Source: Stichopus chloronotus
Lineage: Eukaryota; Echinodermata; Holothuroidea; Aspidochirotida; Stichopodidae
DNA length: 64,000 nt
Direction: 5' to 3'
Assembly: GCA_021234535.1 (NCBI GenBank)
Contig: CM037835.1
Span: 7,936,001 to 8,000,000, forward strand
This document shows positions 35,261 through 46,520 of the stretch, in pieces; position 1 is the first letter of the stretch; every line of letters starts with the position of its first letter. The translations under genes and the position numbers were made by a program. A model generated the notes under the pieces. The model ran no database searches. It was not told the DNA's origin and saw only the letters and a program-made list of their open reading frames with translations.

Positions 35261-37680
35261 GCTACCACTGTGCAGGCTGGAGAATTCTTGGCTTTCAGCG
35301 TTATCTTACATTACATGCGTACAGTAGGGATCGGAAAATGATGTACAGTATTAATGGCTTCATCTGGTAGCTTGTGGTTACTACAGTAAATTGCAACTTG
35401 AAAAAATTAATGGAAGTGCATGTACTAGTGGCAAGAAATCACTAGCCTCTTGGCTTTCTTGTTATTTCAAACATTGCCTATATTGCACCTTCACTTGAGG
35501 GCACGAACTTGCAAGGGGGTAAATCGACCATGGCAGACTGGTTTGAGGCAAACTTGCAAAGAGGTGAAACTACTGGTAACCGACATTATTACCGCTGTGG
35601 CTTGTTAAGAAGGGACTTACTGCACACCCTTTGGTTTGTACTCCAGAGGCATGCCCAATAGGCAGACTACGTTGGGGTGTACAGGTGAAGTCGTATCAAT
35701 TCCCCCACCCCCCCCCCCCAACACTCTCAAGGAATGATGGAGACATCATCTCAGTGTCATCTGTCTTTTCATAACTTGCTTCTAAAGACTTTAATCCCTC
35801 GTTGCTCTTTGGATAACAGACGGAAGTCAGTCAGTTGATCCTCACAAACGGGTGTATAACAACAGGGTATGGTTCCCTGACTATTAGGCTGTAATTGGAC
35901 AGGCGAAACCTAGCACCCTTGTGACAGACAATCCATACTTTTGCTATTTCTTCAGAAAAGTAAGAAATGCAGGAAAAAGAAAGTGAGACATAGATTTGGT
36001 GGATATCCAATGTTTGACCTCTGGCCTTACACTGTCTGTATTTGAATTCACCTTATGTTGTGCATCTTTAGTCTGTTCCCTGTAGAATCACTGTCTGTGG
36101 CCCCACCTGTTCCTGCCAGTAGTGGCTTTCATGGTAACACAGCTTCTTTGTCTCCTTGTTTTTGTCGACATCTTCCAACCATGTATGTACACCTCAGCAG
36201 CTACATTATTTTCATGCTTACTTCGTTGTCCATGTTATGGTAAATGTTTTTTTTTGCAAAAGATGCTGCAGTGAAATGAATGCATGTGAAGTGTGCTGTG
36301 TTTTCTTAGTAGACAGGACCTCCTGAAGTTGTACAGCTATAGTCAAATCATATCTAAAACAGAAACTGGTGTACTGGACCTAGATTGTATGGAATCTGAG
36401 GTGTCACAATGTCAAATGACAAGGGCAAACTAAACTTGTTCCAAGCCACAGTCGTCGGCAGAGGCTTGCATCGTGAAGCTTAATAATTTCTGTTTTGGCA
36501 GCTGGAATACATATGTCTTCTCATAAGCAGAAAAACCTGAGTATGTTTCATGATTAGACCTATATCTTACAAAGACAAGAAGACACCACCAGTACAGCTA
36601 TTATTTGGTCAGCAAATTTGTTATTCATGTACTTTATATGCTGTAACACATCTCGTAGATCCCAAGTTCAGAGAAGCAAGATGCAGGTTTACTTCCGACC
36701 TGTCCATCTGTGGACCTGGGAGAGAGATAAAACAGGAAGACATGCCTACCTGGAAAATTTGAAATTTTTTAATACAAGAAGTGTCTACACACAAAATGGT
36801 GGCACTTAACATCGCAAATCAATCAGTATAAGTGCATGGCTTGAATTTTTGTGTTGTGTTACATAGCACCGTTAATTGAGATCGGTAATTCAGTAAATCT
36901 GTGATTTAAGTTGGGAGTTACAATGCTTTGTTTTGTTACTCTCTACTGAGATTGAACTTTTTTTTGAAATGTGGGTTTTTCAGAGGACTGGCCAGGTTTT
37001 GGTGTTTATATCAAACCCATGAGATGAAGGTCGTTTGGGAGGTCCGCAACTCTGTACTGACATGGTCACCTGCCCATGTTGTGATGGGACATGATGGGGT
37101 TGTGAGGGGGGGGGTGTACAATATGACACATTGAATTATCATGAAGTGTCTCGGTGGTAGGAGAATAGGTTGGACACATCCCATGGAGAATATATATGGA
37201 GAGTGAGCTTGGGAATGCCATCATGGTAATGTTGCAATATAAAATTGAGGTGACCATGAAACATTACAAAAGAAGTAAAAGCAGATTTTAGGCAGGGAAC
37301 CACAATTTTATGGCTTCATCTCACAGTAAATTGAACTGTAGCTTGTATTGTCATTACTGCCACCTGTTATTTTGTGAGATATGACCAATGGTACTATATT
37401 CTGTACCAAAGAATGTGAACAGGAGCTGGGACTAACTACTGCACATCAGCGGTAAATAAATTTATGGATGATGCATGATGGCTCGGGTACGTCGGTCCAC
37501 TGTATGAGCCACCTCTGGAGGTTGATGGACAAATTTAGACACAAAGTTATCTTTACTGATTGTGAGTGAATTCCTTTGCAAGCACACTACTCACAGGATC
37601 ATCATGTCTGCCAGGAGGGGGAGGGGGAATACTCAGCAAACAGCAGTCATTGCAAAAGACATTTTGTGAATTGCCCCTTT
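35261..37680. other. No gene seen; inverted repeat remnant and C tract
   Basis: 35500-35580 is an inverted remnant of the ACCAGTT repeat. A 12-base C run lies at 35708-35719. A possible small exon (36083-36127, acceptor CCCTGTAG, donor CATG|GTAACA) is too short to accept. A 9-base G run lies near 37107. Confidence 0.4.
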
Positions 37681-37685
37681 TTAAT

Positions 37686-39130
37686 CCTTGCTGAAGGCAG
37701 GCAAGCATTCTATGCAGTGGTGATAGTGTGTGTGTGTGTGTGCATCTGTGTGGTGTGAGTGCACACTGTATTAAGCCAAAGTTATGTAGGCCTACGAGTG
37801 TGCACCTACGGACACTGCCTTAGGAGGTATCAGTCGTTCGCAAGAGTGATAGTCGTTCATTTCCTTCCTCGCTCATGTGCAGAATAGTTGCCTGAAAAAT
37901 CTCACGCTACGAGGAGGTCTGTCGCCTGATACCAGGAGTGCACCCTCCCTTCTGGCAACCATAAGCTACACGTGATCATCGGAAAAAGGGGAATTCCAGT
38001 GGCTTCCACACAGAGAACTGTCAGCAGTACCCTATAAGACAAAGAGTGCGAGTATAGTATGTGCTGTGTGTGTGTGTGCGATGCCTTGGCTTGTAAACAC
38101 GATATCTCAAGATGGGAAAAGTGCTCAAACTTCAAAGTTGTTGCGTTGGTAGTCCATAGTGAGTAGATGGTCCCTATCATTTTCATGAAAATCAAAGGTC
38201 ATTTAAGGTTACCAGAGCCTTCAGTGTGAAAACCTATAAAGGAAGATATCTCAGTAATGTTTTGTTGTAACATCATCAATAGCACTTGATGAGTAGCTGA
38301 TGTTTGTTATTTTTTTTAAGGAGATAAAAGGTCATGTGAGGTCAATAGTGGACAAATTTTGAAAATGTTATAAACATGGTGTCTCAAGAAGGAAGAGGTA
38401 CTTGAACTTCAGGGTCTGTAGCGGTCCTTGAAAACCTTGAAAAGTCCTTGAATTTTTTGAGCCTTGAAGAGTCCTTAAAATGTGCTTAACTTTAAAAAAT
38501 GTAGTTATGATGTCCTGAGAATGTCCTTGAAATGAAGTGTTGGGGTGAACAATTTGTCTGTGTTTGTTTTATTCCTTACAAGATTTCAGATTTGACTAAT
38601 CCACCTAATATTGCGCTGACCGATCAGGTTTATCAATGTATTGACATGTTAGCTTGCGGCAGGGGTATCTTTGAGGCGGGCAAATCCAGCCTCTTCCATC
38701 GGAAGTACAGCCCATAACATCGTTAGTCCACTGTATTGTGTGCAAAGCCTATTGATCAGAGGCCTGAAAATGAAAGGTCACATGAGGTCAGTAGAATCAT
38801 AGTTTGAAAACATTGTAAACATGGTATCTCAAAAAGGGAAAGATGCTGAAACTTCAAAATTGATGTGCATGTTGTCCATTGCAAGTAGATGATCCCCAGT
38901 GATTTTCATGGATGTCGAAGGTCTTTGAGGTTATCAGAGATTAAAGTCTGACAACCTCATTACCTCAACTGAATGTTGCTAGAACTTCAAACTGTTAACA
39001 TTGGTTGCTCATCATGAGTAGGTGATCTCCTGCATGTTTTAGGGAAGCCAGAGGTCACATGAGATCAGCATAATTCATACTTTCAAATGTTTTTTGACAT
39101 GGTATCTCAAGAAGGTTTTGCAGGTTATTG
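37686..39130 (+). mobile_element. Hairpin, GT tract and 145-bp satellite array (copy at 38 kb)
   Basis: Starts with a hairpin (37686-37706) and a GT tract (about 37725-37743). A second GT tract (38065-38080) runs into TGTAAACACGATATCTCAAG. AGGTCA clusters lie at 38196, 38339, 38775, 38919 and about 39052. The larger gap contains an inserted segment (about 38413-38715) rich in GTCCTTGAAA words. Confidence 0.7.
38413..38715. repeat. Inserted segment with repeated TCCTTGAA words
   Basis: GTCCTTGAAAA, AGTCCTTGAATT, GAGTCCTTAAAA and TGTCCTTGAAAT recur over about 110 bp. A similar style (CCTGGAAAAG, CATGGAAATG) appears at 40165-40440. It interrupts the satellite array. Its class is unknown. Confidence 0.45.
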
Positions 39131-42100
39131 AAATTTAGAATTTGCCTGTTGGTTATCCTTTGTTTTTCATAAGTACGGGCAAGGAATAACAAAGTCCTTT
39201 GACTTTCTTTTTAATTTGTTTTCTGTAAGTCACAGAGAAATACAGTAAAACAGGACTAATCAAACAAAGGTTTTAAGGTTATTTCAGGCAACTGCTTTTC
39301 ATTTTACTGCCAGAAAAGTTATGTTATGCATGTCCTAATAGCATCAAAGACTCTGGTAGCTTAGACCCTGTGGGTTTGATCACCTAGTGTATCCGAGGTT
39401 TCTTGTAATATATTCTCTTTCATAAGCCATAGTTTCTCTGGCCCCAGAAAAAGTGGTAATGTACTCACACTCGTTCAAAGAACAACACTGGTTTTTCGCT
39501 ATGGAAATTAGTAGCATATGTGAAAACCAATGATAGTGAGCCTTCCTAGTTTGTAGTGAAACTGACCAAAATGTGGGTCCTTTGCAATGTTAGGGATATA
39601 GTTTTGAAAAGTAGAGGCAAATCAAAAACTGTATACTAGAGAAATGGCTTATGAAAAATCAAGCATGTGCATTACACTGTCTACAGTAACTTGTGAACAC
39701 TTGTCCATATCAATTGTGAATATTCTAAAAGCACTCAAAGTGGTAGTCCCCTATCACTTTATTGAACATACCATTCAGTGAAGTGAGGTTGTGCAGTATA
39801 TTCGTTGTGATCGGATGACAATTTTAATATGAATTACCTAAAGCTTTGTATGTGTATTTTTAGTTGAACCTACAGTAATAACCTTCATTCTTCTTCCAAG
39901 AGCAATTTGGGTGCACACAGTCAGACTGCCAAGAGATCAGAGTAATGATTAAGTAGAGAAAAGTATTAAACAAGTTAAGGGAGTGCAGCTAACAATTAGT
40001 TTCAATTCAATTTATTTTCATTTGTTTCCTTTATTCTTTGTTTCTTCACAATGCAACCATATCAATTTTTCAAAGTACATTCATAACAAAACAATTTTAT
40101 TCCATACAAAATACAACACTCTGAGAGGAAGTGCTCTAAGGAATCTTAGTAGCCTTAATGAGTGGGCACACTCCTGGAAAAGTTCTAAAATTCAGGAAAA
40201 TTGTGTGAAGTCCTGGAAGTGTCATGGAAATGTTCACAAATTCTTCCTTTCTCACTTCTAACATCAAAATGTATTCTCACTCATATCAAAATTTGTCATT
40301 CTGGTCACCACATGCTGCTGTGGAGTTTGCTGGTATAGTCCTAAACTTTATGAAATATGTCAAGAGGGAGGTCATAGAAAATCTTCATTTGGTCCTGGTA
40401 CAGTTATGTAAAAGCCATGACAAATTGTGTCCCTAGAAAGTGCAGGAATCATGATGTGTACAATATGTCAGTACACTGTGTGGTCAATGTGTACAGCTGC
40501 CAAGCAGTGAGGGTAGAAGGCCGACTTTCAGCGATGATAGTTGAGGTATCGTCTTTCCGTCTGGTCAATGGTTAGCTGTGGTGAACAATTTCTGCTGAGT
40601 TCAAAGTTCCTTAGAATAGGCAGTTGCTATCAAAACTGCAAAAGTTGACCATTTATGAAAGGACGGCATTGAATGTGAATGTGTGTCAGAAAGTTCCACT
40701 GCAATTGGTTGGCCTCAATGATAGCATTCAAGTTCCCTGATCATAGAGTTAGTGTGTCCTTAAAGTGATCCTGTGAATCTGAAGGTGTGATTATTTTGCA
40801 CAGTTAAGTTCTTAACCCTGGTTATCATTGTTCACACTGTGTGGTACAGTAATTTGTTGCTTTTTCTGCAGTGTAGTTTTCACATGCTGAATCGATGCCA
40901 CTAAAAATCCTGCTTTTCACATCATGCTTGGACAAAAGAAAACTGTGGTGTGTCTTGTTGCCAACCTTGTTTCCTTAACCAGGTCATTTTTATCACCTTA
41001 TGGTGATTCAATCCTACTCACCTTGTAAACAAACACATGGTCAATTAGAGGTCAAATGCCTAAGTTTTCTTGAGCTGTATTTCATATCATGGCAAGGGAT
41101 GTAAGGGATGTTAGTCGTCATGACGATAGGCAAACATTTGAGAAGGGAAGAAGGTTTTCTGACTGTTTATCTAGATCAAGCCATCATGCAGAGATTGTTT
41201 GTGAAAGAAGAGAAACAACTTAAACCTTGTTTGTTATTAAATCTTGTTGATTTGATCCATCTGCTTATACTGATCACAGACTTTTGTGGTGTGTCACGGT
41301 GCTGCCGACTTTGCAGCCAATACATATGTTACTAAACTACTGGAAGAGCATTTCTCATAGGTCTTCCTGAAGGCAATACATGCACAGTCTACTTCTTGCA
41401 CAGTATTATAGAATATTTCATGGTTTATATGCAGAAGAGGCACTAGGCCAGGTAATCTTGTGACTCGCATGGACAACTAGTTGGACATTTAACTTAGGAG
41501 TTCCAGTAATGTAGGTGATAAAAAGCCTATGTGCTTTAATTCCCTCCATTCTCTGGACTTTGCGCATGCTATTATTTGTATAATTCTGCCATATAGTGTG
41601 CTGCAGCTTATTTTACATGCTGACATATTCCAGCTGCTCTGACTTTGTGATTTTTTTTCTCTTCTTCTTTTCTGCAGTATCAGTTGGTCCACTCAAGTCA
41701 TTGAAGTTAAGTTGCATGTGACCCATCTTTAAGGAGACTGTAAATTCACCCTCCAACATTTGGGAAGATTGAAGAAAGAGTTCCTGTTTGAAGATTTATT
41801 CAGACTTGTCAGTTCCCTTCTCTGGAAATTGTCATCCAATTGTTGAAAGTAGTCTAATAAAGTAGAGTTTGTTCCTTTTTCTTTTTTTGTTGTCAAATTT
41901 GTGAACATTTACAAGAACATACATCCAGATGCCAAAAAGACTCACCCCATGATCTTGGAGGGCATTAAGCTTAAACTTGTCCCCTGATGAAGTGACAAAA
42001 AGAGACCCTATGAATATCAATATATTGATTTTGTTTTGCTGTGTATAAAGTCTTTACTTGGGAATGTGTCAACAAATCCCAGCCATGGCAATGTCCTTTG

Positions 42101-42643
42101 AAACAAATAGTGTTTGTATTGATAGTGCTCACAGTTTAGTATTATAGGCACACCATGGATGATGGTCAATAAACTGATGTGAAGGATAAAATCAGCTACA
42201 CAGGTCAACATATTGTTGATGATGTTAATAAATGTTAAACATCTAAAAGGAATTACATTTTCCTGCTTCTTTTTTTTGTATTCTGTTCTAGGAAGAGATT
42301 CTAACAGTCACTGTACCCAATACCATCATTTCCTCAGTTAATAAGAACATGGCGCTACCACCCAGGGCCCATTTCCTTTCTCATTTCTCCCACATTATAT
42401 AATCCTCTCGTTATCATACGACAAGGAGGCTGTTGTCAGTCATATCATGAATATTAGGGTTGGTTCCAAAGAGAGACGCCACCAGGCCAGCTGACGCCAG
42501 TCGGGTCTTATTGGCACAAGCTCTTTTTGACCGACAAAAAGCCGAAGATTGCTGGCTTCCAAATTGCACTTAATTTTTCAACTGTAGAAAAGGTGCTAAT
42601 AAATAAGACAACTTACACATCACACAACATATCATATGATCAT
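39131..42643. other. No gene seen
   Basis: AT-rich. 40165-40440 resembles the TCCTTGAA-type repeat. The open frames are short and unsupported. Confidence 0.4.
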
Positions 42644-42723
42644 GAATTATGCCGGCAGTGAATTATGCCGGCAGTGAATTATGCCGGCAGTGAATTATGC
42701 CGGCAGTGAATTATGCCGGCAGT
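42644..42723 (+). repeat. 16-bp minisatellite, 5 perfect units
   Basis: Five identical tandem copies of GAATTATGCCGGCAGT; each contains the palindrome GCCGGC. The perfect identity suggests recent expansion. Confidence 0.97.
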
Positions 42724-44460
42724 GAAGTAGGTCAGCAGATCGTCATGTGAATCGTATTTTGAGCATCATGATCCTCTAATTAGGAAATGCACTGAAATCG
42801 CAAGACATGCACAAGTTATGTAGGAAGATAATCCTATACTGCATGTCTTTTCATAGCAGTATGCACACTTAGTATGGATGAGCTGATAAAAGTTAAAATA
42901 TAAAAACGTAGGAAATAAAACATGGCTGAAAAATGGGGTAGATTCTGCAAGGGGTAGGGTGAAGCACATTCGCCAATTCAAACTATTAACCAGCAATCAA
43001 ATGGGGCTGGTGTCAACTCTGGTTCCAACAATCAATTTGCACTTGATACACAGTGAATTAAGATCATAAGTATATCCTACCATGTGAATGCTCTTAAAAT
43101 CATCTCTGTGGAAGGCTCAAACACACACCAACCTTCAAAACGTTTTACTTAAAATGTAAAGGACTGTTATTCTTATGTATAAGAAACAACTACCAATTTT
43201 ATTTTCTTCTGAAGTTGCAAGTCTTTGTTCTACCTGACATAAACCCCTTTTGGTTATTCACTTTGGAAACTTTTCCCTTGCCCTGACGTTGCCAACACCC
43301 AGATACAGTAGACTATGACCTCTAATGTTCCCTACTCAGACTGCACATTTGCTAAATTTGCCATATTACAGACCCAAACGAATTTCCCTACATCTATGAA
43401 ATTTAACCTCTTCTTATTGTTTTGGTAGCATGGTCTATTGGCACCCATCCCCTGAAATTTTCTCATCCTGAGATTTCCCATCAATTTATTAAAAGTCAAA
43501 TGTATCAACTTCCTTGGGAACCATTCATGACAAGCATTCTCGTTGCCATGTGATCATGTGAAGTATGTAATCTGCGTAAAATTCAATTTCATAAAATAGT
43601 AACAAATAATAGACTTGACCACCACTGTGGAATATTGGCGACTGTGTTCACTATGAAGGATTGATAAATTTCCCTTCCAAAATGTGGTAAATCTTCCACA
43701 GGCCTCATGCCACGGGAGGGCGGAGAGTTGTATTTTCCTTTCAAGGCATCTAGATATGGTGTCCTTTTAGAAAAAAATGTGTGCTCACTGATTTGTAACT
43801 ATCACACAAATTACTGCTCTTTCAGACATTTACCCCCTGCTCTACCCGACTTGAGGGTTTACAAAGCCTGCTTCATCTTTTCATTCTGCAAAAGTCTTCT
43901 ACCAGTAAGTTTTATGCAAATATTGACTATCATGTCCCTAGGGGTTCCTCCTTTGGAGAGCAGAACTTCTCCCATCCCGTTGGTTCTTGGGATACTCCGG
44001 CTGATGGGAAGTCATAATTAGGATAAAATTATGAAATTGTCCTAATGCAGGAATTCTGCTCAACTCAGATGTATTTCAAATCATTATCCCAACACCACAC
44101 TCTTGCTTAGTCATTCATTCTTTATATATTCCAACATCCTTTTTTACAAAAGTTCGGCAGAAGAAAATCATAGGATTATTACATAACAATTAAAAACAAG
44201 TAGATAAAGAGATTAAAGTAAAATAAAAAACATTGAATACAAAGAATGCACCATAAAACTTATGAAATACCAGCAAAGTGGAATGTATGATAATAGGGAA
44301 AAAATTCAATAAATACAGTGGTTTTGTAATGAAAGAATTCTGAAAAGGCACTATTCTGAAACAGTTATATTTGACTTTCTTAAACAAGAGGGCAATCCAC
44401 AGAGTTGCATATCTCATCATCAACATGCACTGATTTCAATACAGGGCTTGCAAATGGCCT
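42724..44460. other. No gene seen
   Basis: No exon, RNA gene or repeat recognised. Confidence 0.45.
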
Positions 44461-45090
44461 ACAAATTTTGGGGCAAAATTGGCTTTTTGTTCTTAAAAAT
44501 CAGCAAATTTCACTCTCTTTAATAAAAAAGTGACATACCTTGAATATTACATTCTCAAGTAAGTCCTTGCAAAATTTTGCATTAAATGCTCAAATACATC
44601 TCAAGATATGCTTGAAATACCAATTTTGGGACAAAATTGGCTTTTTTTCTCAAAAATCAGCAAATTTCCATGGATTTACCATTACAGTAATATGTTGAAC
44701 AATGTGTTTTCAGCTAAGTACTTACAAAACTTTAAGTTAATTGGTCTAATAGTTCTCAAGATATGCTGGAAATACCAATTTTGGGGCAAAATTGGCTTTT
44801 TTTCTCAAAAATCACCAAATTTCTTTCTCTTTACTACAAAAGTGATATACCTTGAAATGTTTCATTCTCAGGCAAGTTTTTGCCAAATTTTGCATTAAAT
44901 GCTCAAATACTTCTCAAGATATGCTGGAAACAGCAATTTGGGGCAAAGTTGGCTTTTTTTCTAAAAAATCAGCAAATTTGACTCCATTTACCATACAACT
45001 AATACATCTTGGACATGTTGGCATCATGCACAACCTTCCAAGTTTCAACTTAATCTCTCATACACTTTTCAAACTATTCTGGAAAAACCA
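44461..45090 (-). repeat. 157-bp tandem array, 4 units
   Basis: The phrase CAAAATTGGCTTTTT recurs at 44474, 44632, 44787 and 44944 (periods 158, 155, 157). Units contain CTCAAGATATGCTGGAAA, so the reverse strand has a core close to ATATCTTGAGA, comparable with the ATATCTCAAGA of the 145-bp satellite. The array abuts the AC tract and hairpin-ended segment to its right. Confidence 0.9.
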
Positions 45091-45104
45091 CAATTTGGAC
45101 AGTC

Positions 45105-45337
45105 CGGACGCCCACACGCACACACATTGGCATGGACACGTTTTCCTTTATACCACCCAACAGGACCCTCCTGTACCCATGGTCACTCTACCATGGGGTA
45201 CCCCTGGGGTGTCGCTACTCATCCACTCCAAGCGTTTCCATGGCAACCGTTCTCCTATGGTTGCACAGTACAATATACAGCTCCACTAGCCAAGTGACTA
45301 CAATATCTCATCTTCGCCCATAAAGGGCGATGAGATA
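45105..45337 (+). mobile_element. Dispersed element end segment with terminal hairpin (copy 2)
   Basis: It is the inverted counterpart of 2091-2310, ending in the hairpin TATCTCATC..GCCC-ATAAA-GGGC-GATGAGATA (45304-45337). With the AC tract (45112-45124) and the 157-bp array it gives the order array, microsatellite, end segment, hairpin. Confidence 0.75.
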
Positions 45338-46020
45338 ATTTGTTTTATTGTATAGAGTATTGAGTTCAAGGTGTAGAGGATGATCCTTGTTTGCTTCAAT
45401 AACTTTCACAAGTCTCACAAATACCGGAAATATTCATCCTTAAATTGCTCAATCTGAAATTTTTGGGACAAACTGTAAGGAAGTTTTAATTATGTTTTTT
45501 GGCCTTTAACCTGCACAAAATGATATCCTAATGGAACAGCATATACTTGAGCTGGCAGGAGAGACTCTTGAACACTATTTGTCTCACTGAAAAAAAGTAT
45601 TTGACTGGTTAAAATTAACTTATAGTCTAATACTACGAACAGAGAACCCTATACATATAGTGTAAGATGAACGTTCAACACACGAGCCTTATATTATAGT
45701 TCTCTCTTTAGTTGTACTCAATACACGGTTATGACTTTCGTTTGAATTTTCCAACACCGTTTCTTTCCAGTTCTTTGCATTTAAGGAATTTCTCCTCAAA
45801 CACAGGCTGACAGTTCTATGTATAGTATTTCGTCCACCCTCAAACCTACATTCTCAGGGTCTTGTGAAATGTTAGAATTCAGATTACTAAAACAGCGTAA
45901 ATGGTGTGATGGACTTTTTGAATGAAATTAAAAGAAAATCAATCAAAAGAGAGAACCGTCATCGGATTTTTAAGAACATTCGACATGATGTTTTATTTTG
46001 CTTGTTCACTCCGTGATTCC
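45338..46020. other. No gene seen
   Basis: Nothing recognised. Confidence 0.5.
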
Positions 46021-46094
46021 ATTGATTCTGCATGATAAAGTGTAAGGGAACAAAAGTAAAGTTGGATCGACTATACAGACAGTTAAATGATAAA

Positions 46095-46340
46095 TGTGGA
46101 AATAGGATCAACGTGACCATACACGTGAGCATATGGGATCAATCACAATATGGAGTAAATGGGATCAACCACCGCAATATGGAGTATATGGGATCAACCA
46201 TACATGCAGCTACCAACAAGTGACTTCGTAATGAGATGAACTACATACAATCACTCACAACTGGAGTACGTTTAACCATACATTTACGCTCAGGTGAAAC
46301 TGGAATCAACCATACATGGGATCTACCAAGCATGCCAGTA
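46095..46340 (+). repeat. Degenerate minisatellite with GGGATCAACCA core
   Basis: ATGGGATCAA(C/T)CA and CAATATGGAGTA alternate with a period near 30 bp at the left and decay rightwards to about 46520. The open frame across it is an artefact. Confidence 0.65.
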
Positions 46341-46520
46341 AACCATCAAGTGAAAACGTGGAATCATTCTTACATAGGCCTACAGATATTAGCAATTGAA
46401 GTGGGTTAAAGCATGCGCGCAGAAATTACGAAGAATTGAAACAGTGGGGTCAAAACGTGCAACAATTACGAACAAGCGCTTGAGTGAAACAGTAGGATCA
46501 ACTAAACATGCTTCTCTCTG

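Noticed and set aside
36083..36127. Possible 45-nt exon with good splice sites
   Set aside because: Too short, no neighbouring exon in a compatible phase, and no similarity to the A or B modules.
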